64,000 nt of DNA from SG8-38 sp041576815 (lineage in GTDB: Bacteria; Myxococcota_A; Polyangia; Polyangiales; Houyiibacteriaceae), in the NCBI GenBank assembly GCA_041576815.1, contig JBFGKE010000017.1, positions 1 to 64,000 on the forward strand. The letters are read 5' to 3'. The notes below the pieces were generated by a model that saw only the letters and a list, made by a program, of their open reading frames with translations, was not told where the DNA came from and ran no database searches. Shown here in pieces: positions 17,937 through 27,024 of this stretch (position 1 is the stretch's first letter; the number at the start of each line of letters is the position of its first letter). The position numbers were made by a program, and so were the translations under genes.

Positions 17937-18877
17937 AGGCTCGTCCCATCGTCGCAGTGGTGTTGTGTTTCCTCGCGGCCAGCGCGGGCGCACGTGCCGA
18001 TGTCGTCGAGCGCGTCGTCGCCACGGTCAACAATCAGGCGATCTTCCTGAGCGACCTACGCAAGCGGGCGGTCCCGTTCTTGCCACAGGTCGCCGAAGCC
18101 ACGACCGAAACCGAGCGCATGTCGCGCCTGAAAGAGCTCTACGAAGAGCTTTTGACTTTTCTGATCGACGACAAGCTGATTCGGCAGCTCGCTGCATCGA
18201 CTGGAATTCGCGTGACCAACGCCGACATCGACGGCGCCATCGAGAATCTTCGATTGCAGAACAACATGACCGACGATCAGTACAAGCAGGCGCTCGAGGC
18301 CCAAGGGATCTCGGAGGCGCAGTACCGGCAGGACTTGAAACGGCAGCTCATTCGTCTGAAGGTGGTGAACGAGCGCGTCCGCTCGCGCGTCAACATCACC
18401 GAAGAGGAGGTTCGGGCTCGTTACGAGGAGCGCGCCCGCGGCGAAGGCAAAGAGCTCCGTTTCCGAGTTTCGCACATCATGGTGCCGGTCGAGTCGGCGG
18501 CATCGGCGACCCAAGTGGCGGCCGTTAGACGAAGAGCCGAAGACATTCGAGCCACGCTGACGCCTGAAAACTTCGCCGCGCGGGCAGACGAGCTCGGCGG
18601 CGGCGACCTCGGCTGGCTTTCCGAAGGCGACCTCCCCGAACAGCTCGAAAAGGCGCTCCTCCCGCTGCGTGCGGGCGAAATCAGCCAACCGGTACGGGGT
18701 AGCAACGGGTTTCACCTGTTCTTCCTCGCGGACCGGCAGGTCGGCTCCGATTTCCCCTCATACGACGAGATGAAAGACGAGCTCTACCGAGAGATGCTCG
18801 ATGCAGCGATGCAAAGACAGGAACGCGTCTTCCTGAAGGAGATTCGCCGCAAGGCCGTCATCAACCGCATGCTTTAG
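17933..18877 (+). CDS. SurA-like periplasmic chaperone / parvulin isomerase
   Basis: A 314-residue exported protein. The signal peptide is 1-22 (ARA-D) and the N-terminal chaperone part begins VVERVVATVNNQAIFLSDL, a SurA signature. One parvulin domain is present (FRVSHIMVPVES, then GGGDLGWLSEGDLPEQLEKALLPL, then GFHLFFLADRQ). E. coli SurA has two parvulin domains; this shorter form has one. It is translationally coupled to the PpiC lipoprotein. The role in outer-membrane protein assembly is inferred by family. Confidence 0.9.
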   Translation: MKARPIVAVVLCFLAASAGARADVVERVVATVNNQAIFLSDLRKRAVPFLPQVAEATTETERMSRLKELYEELLTFLIDDKLIRQLAASTGIRVTNADIDGAIENLRLQNNMTDDQYKQALEAQGISEAQYRQDLKRQLIRLKVVNERVRSRVNITEEEVRARYEERARGEGKELRFRVSHIMVPVESAASATQVAAVRRRAEDIRATLTPENFAARADELGGGDLGWLSEGDLPEQLEKALLPLRAGEISQPVRGSNGFHLFFLADRQVGSDFPSYDEMKDELYREMLDAAMQRQERVFLKEIRRKAVINRML

Positions 18878-18928
18878 CCTCGATGGCCGGAGCACCGAGT
18901 CGCACGAGCGAGGAGCGAGTCGAGGCTA
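18875..18928. repeat. 9-bp inverted repeat after the surA-like gene
   Basis: TAGCCTCGA (18875-18883, including the stop codon) pairs with TCGAGGCTA (18920-18928). There is no T-run after the second arm, so this is at best an atypical terminator or hairpin. Confidence 0.35.
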
Positions 18929-18956
18929 CCGAGGTTTGCTGCTAGGCTCGCGCCAG

Positions 18957-19739
18957 ATGAGCGGCGACGTGAAGATCGAACGAGATGGGGCAATTGCACA
19001 CCTCGTCTTCGACCACGCGGAAAGACGAAACGCGATCACCGTGGACATGTGGGAGGCCATTCCCGGAGCCGTCCAGACATTACAGGACGACTCGCGCATC
19101 CGTGTCGTCGTGATGCGGGGTGCAGGGCGAGAAGCGTTCGTCTCCGGCGCGGACATCTCCGAATTCGAGCGGACGCGGACCGGCAATGCCGGACCCAGTT
19201 ACGATGCGATGACCGCGCGCGCCTTCGCCGCTCTCCGAGGTCTCGAAAAACCGCTCATCGCGGCCATACACGGGTTTTGCATCGGAGGCGGTGCGGCGCT
19301 CGCGCTGACTGCCGACCTTCGCTATGCCGCGGACGACGCCCGTTTTGCCGTGCCCCCCGCACGCCTCGGCCTCGGCTACCACACCACAGGCATCCGAGCT
19401 CTCATCCGGGTCGTGGGGTTCTCTCCGACGGCCGACCTGCTCTTCACCGGCCGACGCGTCGATGCGGCCGAAGCGCGCCGCATCGGGCTCGTCAACGAAG
19501 TGTTCGCAAAAGATGCCTTGGACGGGAACGTGGACGTGCTCGCCCACTCGATCGCAGACAACGCCCCTCTCACCGTGCGAAGCGCGAAAATCACTTTGCA
19601 GGAGCTCACGAAGCTGGAAAACGAGCGTGATACCGCGCGCATCCAGCAATCGATCGAGCGTTGCTACCAAAGCGAGGACTTCAAAGAGGGAGTGCGAGCG
19701 TTCTTGGGCAAAAGGAAGCCTCGTTTCCGGGGAGAATAG
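18957..19739 (+). CDS. Crotonase-superfamily protein lacking both hydratase glutamates
   Basis: A 260-residue crotonase fold. The oxyanion-hole segments are present (FVSGADISEF and HGFCIGGGAALALTADLRYA). By motif comparison with enoyl-CoA hydratase, the Glu in GGGCELA is Ala here. The second catalytic Glu, normally in the PEI-LG motif, is replaced within VPPARLGLG. The protein is therefore unlikely to be a normal hydratase; an isomerase, hydrolase or other acyl-CoA reaction is possible. ATG 18957 is preferred to TTG 18936. The gene is 8 bp upstream of a luciferase-like oxidoreductase, which suggests a shared pathway with an unknown substrate. Confidence 0.8.
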   Translation: MSGDVKIERDGAIAHLVFDHAERRNAITVDMWEAIPGAVQTLQDDSRIRVVVMRGAGREAFVSGADISEFERTRTGNAGPSYDAMTARAFAALRGLEKPLIAAIHGFCIGGGAALALTADLRYAADDARFAVPPARLGLGYHTTGIRALIRVVGFSPTADLLFTGRRVDAAEARRIGLVNEVFAKDALDGNVDVLAHSIADNAPLTVRSAKITLQELTKLENERDTARIQQSIERCYQSEDFKEGVRAFLGKRKPRFRGE

Positions 19740-19747
19740 GAGAGCGG

Positions 19748-20755
19748 ATGCTGAACAAGCAATCGACGGGGTTGGTCGCATTCTGGCGGGACTACGACCG
19801 AAAGACGTTCGTCAAAGCAGCGGTGCTGGCGGACCGCTTGGGGTACGACTCGTTCTGGCTGCCCGAGGTGTGGGGGTACGAGGTGTTCTCGCTGCTCACG
19901 GAGATCGCCCTCAAGACGAAGCGAATCAAGATCGCCACCGGCATCATCAACGTGTTCAGCCGCTCGCCCGCGCTCATTGCCATGCAGGCCGCGACCCTCG
20001 ACGAGATCAGCGGCGGTCGCCTCATCCTCGGAATCGGGACGAGCGGCAAAAACGTCATCGAAGGGCTTCATGGCCGCGACTTCGAAAAGCCCCTGACGCA
20101 GATCAGGGACGTCATTCGCGTGGTCCGCACGATGCTCGAGAGGCGCCCGCTCAGCGAAGCCGATACGAAGCTTCGGCAATACCGGCCGTTCACGTTGGAC
20201 TTCGAGCCGACGCGGCGCCGAATTCCGATCTACGTCGCAGCCCTCAAGCACAAATCGATCGCGAGCATCGGCGAGATGGCGGACGGGTGGATGCCGATTT
20301 TCTGGCCTTACAACCGGCTTTCCGACGGTCGTGAATGGATCGCCGAAGGTGCAGCCAAGGCGGGGCGGGACCCGAGCGAGATCGTGACCGCACCCTTCAC
20401 TACCGTGATTCCCATTCCGGGCAAGCGCGCGTCGCAAAAGGCACGCGACATCATCGCCTTCTACGTCGGCGGGATGGGCGAATACTACAAAGCGCTACTG
20501 AGCGGGTTTGGATACGTGGAGGAGTGCAACGAGATCGAGCGCCTCTACCGCGACAAGGCGACCCGGAAGATGGCCGCAGAAGCCGTCACCGACGACATGA
20601 TCGAGGCGCTGACGATCGCGGGAGATCCGCTTCATTGCCGGCGGGAGCTCGCGCGGCGACGCGAGCTCGGGATGGAGCAGCCGATCGTCAACCTACCCCC
20701 GGGCATGCCGTGGCCAGGACTCGCCGCTTTCATTACAGCGCTCGCCCGAGCGTAA
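19748..20755 (+). CDS. Luciferase-like (LLM) flavin/F420-dependent oxidoreductase
   Basis: A 335-residue TIM-barrel protein of the bacterial luciferase superfamily. Landmarks are YDSFWLPEVWGYEVFSLL, IKIATGIINVFSRSPALIAMQAATLDEISGGRLILGIGTSG, and IPIYVAALKHKSI. The first blocks match those of F420-dependent members, but whether FMN or F420 is used cannot be decided here. ATG 19748 has AGGAGAG upstream. It follows the crotonase-like gene at 8 bp. Confidence 0.85.
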   Translation: MLNKQSTGLVAFWRDYDRKTFVKAAVLADRLGYDSFWLPEVWGYEVFSLLTEIALKTKRIKIATGIINVFSRSPALIAMQAATLDEISGGRLILGIGTSGKNVIEGLHGRDFEKPLTQIRDVIRVVRTMLERRPLSEADTKLRQYRPFTLDFEPTRRRIPIYVAALKHKSIASIGEMADGWMPIFWPYNRLSDGREWIAEGAAKAGRDPSEIVTAPFTTVIPIPGKRASQKARDIIAFYVGGMGEYYKALLSGFGYVEECNEIERLYRDKATRKMAAEAVTDDMIEALTIAGDPLHCRRELARRRELGMEQPIVNLPPGMPWPGLAAFITALARA

Positions 20756-20787
20756 CGCGCGAGCTGAACAGGCGATGCGCGATCGCA

Positions 20788-20836
20788 AATTATTCGCGCG
20801 CTGCACCGAAGAAATACGTACACGACGCGAATAATT
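20788..20836. promoter_or_regulatory. AT-rich 11-bp perfect inverted repeat, possible operator
   Basis: AATTATTCGCG (20788-20798) and CGCGAATAATT (20826-20836) are perfect inverted copies separated by 27 bp. They sit in an AT-rich pocket with two TACGTA motifs near 20816 and 20836. The site lies in the 225-bp gap between the LLM gene and the convergent LuxR-type gene. Confidence 0.45.
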
Positions 20837-20937
20837 ACGTATAGATCAGGGCGCAAAAGCGGCGTATGGATAGCTCAGGCTAGCAGGCCGAGATCATCGT
20901 GCGCTCAGCCATTCGCCTGACCTTCACAGGTTGGGTA

Positions 20938-20982
20938 CGACGCGGCCGGTCGGAAACGGGCTGACCGGCCGCGTCGACTTTT
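20938..20982 (+). terminator. Strong hairpin terminator between convergent genes
   Basis: A perfect 14-bp GC-rich stem (20938-20951 with 20963-20976) and an 11-nt loop are followed by ACTTTT on the plus strand. It ends transcription coming from the LLM gene or from any small RNA started near 20840. The T-run reaches the stop codon of the minus-strand LuxR-type gene. Confidence 0.8.
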
Positions 20983-21346
20983 AATCGCCCGTGTCGCCCT
21001 CGGTCATCATCGCGATGAGCTCGGCCTGTGAGTTCACGCCGGCTTTGCGGAAGATGGTCCCAAGTTGGGTGGTCACCGTTCGCAGGGACGCGCCCCGCTG
21101 CTCCGCGATCTCCTTCACCGTCAGTCCCTGCAGGACGGCATCGATGATTTCGCGCTCCGCCGACGTGGTCCCTTCGGGGTAACGAAGCTTTGGAAGGGGA
21201 ACGCTGAGAACGAGGATGTCCTCTTCGCCGATACGCATCCGGCTGACCCTGGGGCCGTCGTCGGAGTCCACCTTCCCCCCGCGGTCGTCCTTCGTCGGAT
21301 CCTCACCATCTTTCGGATCAGACTCGGATGTCACGCGGGTGACCAT
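20981..21346 (-). CDS. Small LuxR-type helix-turn-helix regulator
   Basis: A 121-residue protein. The first 55 residues are charged and probably disordered (Asp/Lys-rich). The C-terminal 60 form a LuxR/GerE helix-turn-helix: SAEREIIDAVLQGLTVKEIAEQRGASLRTV then IFRKAGVNSQAELI. No receiver or ligand-binding domain is present, so activity must be set by its level or by a partner. It is convergent with the LLM gene and divergent from the antiporter. Confidence 0.83.
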   Translation of the reverse strand: MVTRVTSESDPKDGEDPTKDDRGGKVDSDDGPRVSRMRIGEEDILVLSVPLPKLRYPEGTTSAEREIIDAVLQGLTVKEIAEQRGASLRTVTTQLGTIFRKAGVNSQAELIAMMTEGDTGD

Positions 21347-21487
21347 ACCGGCGCGCTGCCGAGCGGGTCAAGGCGTACTGGCGCGCCGCGGGGGACTGAA
21401 TGGTTATTCACTCGATTGTGACGCTCACGACGATCGATCGACCCGTGCCTTGCCCGAAGGTGCTCGCGTCTCTATGGTGCCGCCGCG

Positions 21488-22801
21488 ATGCGCCGCAGAC
21501 CGGGACGCTTTTCCGTGCTGTTTGCCCTGTTCGCGGCGGTCCCCGCCACGGCCTTGGCGAGTGGCGGTGAGCACGGCCTCAGCTACGAGGTCTGGCTGAT
21601 TCTCGCCGGCATGATCCTCGCTGCGAAGCTCGGGGGCGAAATCGCCGTGAGGCTCAATCAGCCCGCGGTCCTCGGCGAGCTGTGTGTGGGCATCTTGCTC
21701 GGCAACCTGCACCTGGTCGGGCTCGAAACGTTTCACGGTGCCGCCGAGCTCGTGCCGGTGGAGTTCCTGGCAGAGCTCGGCGTCGTGTTGCTCCTCTTCG
21801 AGGTCGGGTTGGAGTCGACCTTGACCGAGATGCGCGCGGTGGCCCCGACGTCGGGGCTCGTGGCGATCATCGGGGTCGTGGCGCCGATGACGCTCGGGTA
21901 CGGGGTGAGCTTCTGGCTGATTCCGACCGCGCCCTTCTCGTTGCACCTCTTCATCGGCGCGACGCTGTGCGCCACCAGCGTCGGCATCACCGCGCGAGTC
22001 CTCAAGGACCTCGACGCGATGGCCCGTCCCGAGACACGCGTCATTCTCGGCGCCGCGGTGATCGACGACGTGCTCGGCTTGATCGTGCTCGCGGTCGTGG
22101 CCAGCATCGCCGAGTTCGGCGCGGTTCCGGGGCCCGTCGATCTCAGCAGGATCATCGGCCTTGCGGCAGGCTTTCTAGTCGGAGCGCTCCTGCTCGGCGC
22201 ATACGTGATGCCCGGCGTCTTTCGCGTGGCCTCCAAGCTTCGCACCCCCGACGTTCTCGCGGCGGTGGCGATCGGCCTCTGTCTTCTGCTTGCAGGCGTT
22301 TCGGGCGCTGCGGGGCTCGCACCGATCGTGGGCGCATTTGCCGCGGGTCTGATTCTCGACGAGGTGCACGTGAAGCCCTTTGGCCGCGCTTCGGCGCACG
22401 ATCTCACCGAGATCATCGGGCCGATCGTCGCGGTGATGGCCCCAATTTTCTTCGTTCGCACGGGCATGATGGTTCAGCTCGGCGGGATCGGAATGGAGCC
22501 GCTCATTCTCGCCAGCACACTCACCGTGGTCGCCATCGTCGGCAAGCTCGTGTCGGGGCTCGGAGTGCGAGGCAAGACCGCGGACAGGCTCACCGTCGGT
22601 ATTGGCATGGTTCCGCGTGGCGAGGTGGGTTTGATCTTCGCCAACGTCGGAGCGGGCATTCAGTTCGAGGGCAAGCCCCTCATCGCTGCCGGGGTGTACG
22701 CCGCGATCGTTCTGATGGTCATGGCGAGCACGGTGGTCACGCCTCCGTGGCTCGCGCAGCGCCTTCGCAAGGTCATGCGCAAGCAGCCCGATGTCGCTTG
22801 A
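21488..22801 (+). CDS. CPA2-type cation:proton antiporter
   Basis: A 437-residue protein with a probable signal or first helix (ALAS-G) and about 12-13 transmembrane segments. Family motifs are LNQPAVLGELCVGILLG, LFEVGLEST, ATSVGITARVLKDL, GAAVIDDVLGLI (the ion-site Asp pair) and GMVPRGEVGLI. It lacks the C-terminal RCK domain of KefB/C, so regulation differs. Na+/H+ or K+/H+ exchange cannot be told apart from sequence. Its 3' end overlaps mfd by 11 bp. Confidence 0.92.
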   Translation: MRRRPGRFSVLFALFAAVPATALASGGEHGLSYEVWLILAGMILAAKLGGEIAVRLNQPAVLGELCVGILLGNLHLVGLETFHGAAELVPVEFLAELGVVLLLFEVGLESTLTEMRAVAPTSGLVAIIGVVAPMTLGYGVSFWLIPTAPFSLHLFIGATLCATSVGITARVLKDLDAMARPETRVILGAAVIDDVLGLIVLAVVASIAEFGAVPGPVDLSRIIGLAAGFLVGALLLGAYVMPGVFRVASKLRTPDVLAAVAIGLCLLLAGVSGAAGLAPIVGAFAAGLILDEVHVKPFGRASAHDLTEIIGPIVAVMAPIFFVRTGMMVQLGGIGMEPLILASTLTVVAIVGKLVSGLGVRGKTADRLTVGIGMVPRGEVGLIFANVGAGIQFEGKPLIAAGVYAAIVLMVMASTVVTPPWLAQRLRKVMRKQPDVA

Positions 22802-25800
22802 AGCGGCACTGCAGGACGCGAACGCATCGATCCGAGATCTGGTCGATGCGCTTGCTTCGGAAGAGCGGGTGGACGTCGCATCGACGCCCACCGGCGCACT
22901 GGACTGGGCAATCACCACCGCCGCCAAGAGCAACCCGGACCGGCGCTTCGTCGTCGTCGCGGCAGGCCAGGAAGAAGCCTATCGGCACGAGGCAAACCTT
23001 CGCTTCTTGCTCGGCGCGGAAAACGGCGGGGTGCTTCTCTTCGCGGCGCAGGACACGAGCCCGCTGCTCGACGTCGTGCCCGACCGGCATGCCGAAATGC
23101 AACGAATGGCCGTCCTGGCCCAGCTCGCCGAAGAAAAGCCGTGGCGTGCGCTCGTCGTACCCGCGGCGGCGCTTCTTCGCCGGCTTCCACCTGCGGGCTA
23201 CATCCGCTCGGGACGATTGGTGGTCGAGGTCGGCGCTCGGGTGGACCGCGACGCCCTCGTCCGCCGGCTTTCGGAGCTCGGCTACCTCCGTGTGCCGATG
23301 GTCGAAGACCGCGGGACGTTTTCGGCGCGAGGGGCGCTGATCGACGTGTTCGGTCCGGACGCCGGGAGTCCCGTGCGGATCGAGCTCGATGACGATCGAA
23401 TCCATCGTTTGCGGGAATTCGATCCCGACGACCAGAAGTCGACCGGAGAAACCGACGCTATCGAGCTCGCCTCCGCGCGCGAGGTGCCCGACGATCCGGC
23501 TGCCATCGCGCGTGCGAAAGCCGTGGTTCGCGAGCTCTGCGACGAAATGAACATGCCTACCGTTCGGGCCCGCGAGCTGATCGCCGAGCTCGACCGAGGC
23601 TCAGGTGCACTGGTCTCCAACGCATTGCTTCCCGCGTATTTCGAAAGCCTCGACACGTTGTTGGACTACCTCCCGGACGATGCGCGATTCGTCCTCGACG
23701 ACCCCATCAGTATCGCCGATTCGATCGTTTCGGAGCTGCGACACGCAAAAGACGAGCACGCAGCGCGCGGAGATCGCCCGACTTTCGCGCTTTCCGCCTA
23801 TTACCTCGGCCAAGACGATCTCGCCGATCGACTGGTGTCGCGGACGCCCGTCGTCGCCCATCGTCTGGCCGTACATGGCGCGGCCGCGGAAGACGAGAGT
23901 CCAATCGCAGCGGCGTTTTCGCCTTCGGCAAGCGAGCTGCTTCGGGTCGGTGCATCCGGACAGGATGCGCTCATCACGGAGCTTCGTGCGCAGAAGGGAC
24001 GCGGAGACCGCACCCTCGGGCCGCTGGCCGATCGCTTGGCGCGCTGGACGGAGGACGGTCTGCGGGTCGTTTTGGTGGGCCGCACGCAACATCAGCTCGA
24101 CCGCTTGGCCGATCTACTGCGCACCTACGATGTCTCACCACGGATCATGAGCGACGCCGCGCTCGGGGAGCTCCGGGACGGATTCATCCTGTGGACGGAG
24201 GGGCTTGCTTACGTCACCGAGGAAGAAATCTTCGGCACGCGCGTTCGACAGACTCGCGCAAAACCGCGGTCACGCCGACAGCAGCAGCGCTTCCTCGAGG
24301 ATCTACGCGAGCTCGCCCCGGGCGACTTCGTGGTTCACGTCGATCACGGCGTAGGCAAATACCTCGGGCTCCAGCACAAAGCGCTGAGCCTCACCGCCAT
24401 GGACCGGCTCCACGGCCGAACCGCGCAAACCGTCGAAGTGATGGTCGTCGAGTACGCCGGCGGGGACAGGCTTTTCGTACCGGCGACGCGGCTCGGCGTA
24501 ATCCAGAAGTTCAAAGGCGGCGAGGGGCATCAGCCGAAGCTCGATCGGCTCGGCGGCACCACGTTCGCGACCAAGAAACGCCGGGTTCAGAAGGCCGTGC
24601 AGCAAATGGCCGAGGAGCTGCTCAAGCTCTACGCCGAGCGCTCGGCGACGCAGCGCCCGCCGTTGGAACCGGCGACTCCAGTCTATGGTGAGTTCGAAGC
24701 GACGTTCCCCGTCGAAGAAACGCGCGACCAGGAGAAAGCCATCGACGACGTCATGGCAGACCTCGAGGAAGCGCAGCCGATGGATAGGCTCGTTTGCGGT
24801 GACGTCGGATTCGGAAAAACGGAAGTCGCGCTTCGAGCTGCGTTTCGAATTGCGATGAGCGGCAGGCAGGTTGCGGTACTGTGCCCCACGACGGTTCTGG
24901 CACAGCAGCACTTCCGCACCTTCTCTGCGAGATTGGACGGGTATCCCTTGAAGATCGAAGTCCTTTCGCGCTTCGTGCCGCGGACGAGGCAGACGGAAGT
25001 CCTGGGAGGCCTCAGGGACGGTACCGTCGACGTGGTCGTGGGAACCCATCGCTTGCTCTCCAAGGACGTTCATTTCGCGAACCTCGGACTGCTGGTGGTG
25101 GACGAGGAGCAGCGGTTCGGAGTCACCCACAAAGAGCGAATCAAGAAACTTCGAACGAACGTCGATGTCGTGACCCTCAGCGCGACGCCGATCCCTCGCA
25201 CGCTGCAGCTCGCGGTGGGCGGGATGCGCAACCTCTCGCTGATCACGACCGCACCGCAGGATCGCCGCTCGATTCGCACCTTCGTTTGCCGCTGGGACGA
25301 CCATTTGATCAAGGAAGCCGTCGAACGAGAGCTCAGCCGTGGCGGTCAGGTGTTCTTCGTCTACAACCGCATCGAGGGCCTTCACGAGCGAGCGCAGCGC
25401 CTACAGGATCTGGTGCCGAACGCGCGAATCGCGGTTGCACACGGCCGTTTGAGGCCGGCGCTTCTGGATCGAACGATGACGGACTTCGTCGAGGGCCGTT
25501 ATGACGTGCTCTGCTCCACCGCCATCGTCGAGAGCGGCCTCGACATACCACGGGCCAACACCATCATCGTCGACCGCGCCGATACGCTGGGTCTTGCCCA
25601 ACTCTACCAGCTCCGAGGCCGTGTCGGTCGGTCCGATCAGCGTGCCTTTTGCTATCTCGTGACACCACCCCCGAGCGAGATGTCGGATGAATCCCGTGTT
25701 CGGCTCGAAGCTCTCGAGCGGTTTTCGGGGCTCGGCGCCGGGTTTCGCGTTGCGACGCTAGACATGGAGCTTCGAGGCGCGGGCAACCTCCTCGGCTCGG

Positions 25801-26372
25801 AGCAAAGCGGAAACGCGTCGCTGGTTGGATTCGACATGTTCGTGCAAATGCTGAGCGAAGCGGTTTCGGAGCTCAGGGGGGAGGCGGTGCAGCACGAGGT
25901 GGATCCCGAGCTGTCGATCGAGCTCGAACACTTCCTTCCCGAAGACTACATCGACGACATCGGTCTTCGTCTTTCCCTTTATCGGCGCTTCGCGACGGCG
26001 CCCGACGAGCAAGCCATCGACGACCTCGCCGCCGAGATGGAGGAGCGCTTCGGACCACCGCCGCTGCCGGCGCGCGACTTCATCCGAGTGATGTCGCTCA
26101 AGCCTTCGTTGCGTGCACTCCGTGCGCTCGGCTGCGAGGCTGACCGACGCCGGGTCACCCTCCACCTTCGCGAAGACACGCCCCTCGACCCCGCCAAGCT
26201 GATGCCGCTGGTGGCCACCCCCGGGGCCGGATGGAGCCTGTCGCCCGACATGAAGCTCACGCGGCGATTCCGCGATCAGGCCTCCGGCGACCCCGTGGAT
26301 CGTGTACGATCGCTCTTGGTCGAGCTCGAGCCCATGCTCTCGGCCGACGCGACACCCGGCGAAGATGGTTGA
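22791..26372 (+). CDS. mfd: Transcription-repair coupling factor Mfd
   Basis: A 1193-residue protein (E. coli Mfd has 1148). Domain order is a UvrB-like N-terminal part, a CarD/RNAP-interaction domain (GDFVVHVDHGVGKYLGL at about 510-525), the translocase with Walker A CGDVGFGKTE near 668-677 and DEEQ box, QLRGRVGRS motif VI, and a C-terminal TRCF domain. It displaces RNA polymerase stalled at lesions and recruits UvrA. ATG 22791 overlaps the antiporter gene. Confidence 0.97.
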   Translation: MSLEAALQDANASIRDLVDALASEERVDVASTPTGALDWAITTAAKSNPDRRFVVVAAGQEEAYRHEANLRFLLGAENGGVLLFAAQDTSPLLDVVPDRHAEMQRMAVLAQLAEEKPWRALVVPAAALLRRLPPAGYIRSGRLVVEVGARVDRDALVRRLSELGYLRVPMVEDRGTFSARGALIDVFGPDAGSPVRIELDDDRIHRLREFDPDDQKSTGETDAIELASAREVPDDPAAIARAKAVVRELCDEMNMPTVRARELIAELDRGSGALVSNALLPAYFESLDTLLDYLPDDARFVLDDPISIADSIVSELRHAKDEHAARGDRPTFALSAYYLGQDDLADRLVSRTPVVAHRLAVHGAAAEDESPIAAAFSPSASELLRVGASGQDALITELRAQKGRGDRTLGPLADRLARWTEDGLRVVLVGRTQHQLDRLADLLRTYDVSPRIMSDAALGELRDGFILWTEGLAYVTEEEIFGTRVRQTRAKPRSRRQQQRFLEDLRELAPGDFVVHVDHGVGKYLGLQHKALSLTAMDRLHGRTAQTVEVMVVEYAGGDRLFVPATRLGVIQKFKGGEGHQPKLDRLGGTTFATKKRRVQKAVQQMAEELLKLYAERSATQRPPLEPATPVYGEFEATFPVEETRDQEKAIDDVMADLEEAQPMDRLVCGDVGFGKTEVALRAAFRIAMSGRQVAVLCPTTVLAQQHFRTFSARLDGYPLKIEVLSRFVPRTRQTEVLGGLRDGTVDVVVGTHRLLSKDVHFANLGLLVVDEEQRFGVTHKERIKKLRTNVDVVTLSATPIPRTLQLAVGGMRNLSLITTAPQDRRSIRTFVCRWDDHLIKEAVERELSRGGQVFFVYNRIEGLHERAQRLQDLVPNARIAVAHGRLRPALLDRTMTDFVEGRYDVLCSTAIVESGLDIPRANTIIVDRADTLGLAQLYQLRGRVGRSDQRAFCYLVTPPPSEMSDESRVRLEALERFSGLGAGFRVATLDMELRGAGNLLGSEQSGNASLVGFDMFVQMLSEAVSELRGEAVQHEVDPELSIELEHFLPEDYIDDIGLRLSLYRRFATAPDEQAIDDLAAEMEERFGPPPLPARDFIRVMSLKPSLRALRALGCEADRRRVTLHLREDTPLDPAKLMPLVATPGAGWSLSPDMKLTRRFRDQASGDPVDRVRSLLVELEPMLSADATPGEDG

Positions 26373-27024
26373 AACGATGTCACTCTCCGACGAGCTCCAG
26401 CATATTTTCGACTCAGACCGCGCACTCCGGGAAGCGGAGTCGTCCTTGCTGAAGGACAAGCACTCCGACGAGCTGGTCGCGCTCCTCGAGCGGGAGACGC
26501 AAACGGCGCTCGGCCTCGGGGATCGACGCGAAGCCACCATGCGTCTCGAGCGCCTCGCCGACCTCTGCGCCCAGGTGCCTGGCCCGCGCATGACCGACGC
26601 GCTGATAGCGATTCTCGACCACGATGAGCCCCGCGTCCGTGTGGCCGCCGGCGAGGCGCTTCGAGACCTCGGCTATGAGCGCTACGCCGAGGTTGCGCGC
26701 GGCATCGAGCGGGCTCTCGACCGGGGCGAAGCGGGTCTCGCGATGAGCGAGCTTCCGTGGGTGCTTGCCGAGATCGCCGAGCCGAGCGCTCTCGCTTTGA
26801 TACGACGGTTTCTGGACCACCCGAGCCCGGAGGTCGTTGCCGCGGGCATCGAAGCGCTGGCGCAGCTCCAAGACCCGGAGGCAGCCATCCACCTCCGGCG
26901 ATTCGTCGAGGACACACGCATCGTGACGATCGACGACTTCGAAGACGAGACGAAGACCACTCTCGGTGAGCTGGCCGAGGACGCACTCGCCATGCTGGGC
27001 GGGCCCGGCGCGGACGCCACCTAG
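26365..27024 (+). CDS. HEAT-repeat protein
   Basis: A 219-residue soluble protein with three or four HEAT-like helical pairs. Clear units are MTDALIAILDHDEPRVRVAAGEALRDLG, PSALALIRRFLDHPSPEVVAAGIEALAQL and PEAAIHLRRFVED. It overlaps mfd by 8 bp from ATG 26365; ATG 26377 is an alternative. The stop overlaps the stop of the convergent HAD-type gene. It is probably a scaffold for protein contacts with no visible catalytic motif. Confidence 0.78.
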   Translation: MVETMSLSDELQHIFDSDRALREAESSLLKDKHSDELVALLERETQTALGLGDRREATMRLERLADLCAQVPGPRMTDALIAILDHDEPRVRVAAGEALRDLGYERYAEVARGIERALDRGEAGLAMSELPWVLAEIAEPSALALIRRFLDHPSPEVVAAGIEALAQLQDPEAAIHLRRFVEDTRIVTIDDFEDETKTTLGELAEDALAMLGGPGADAT

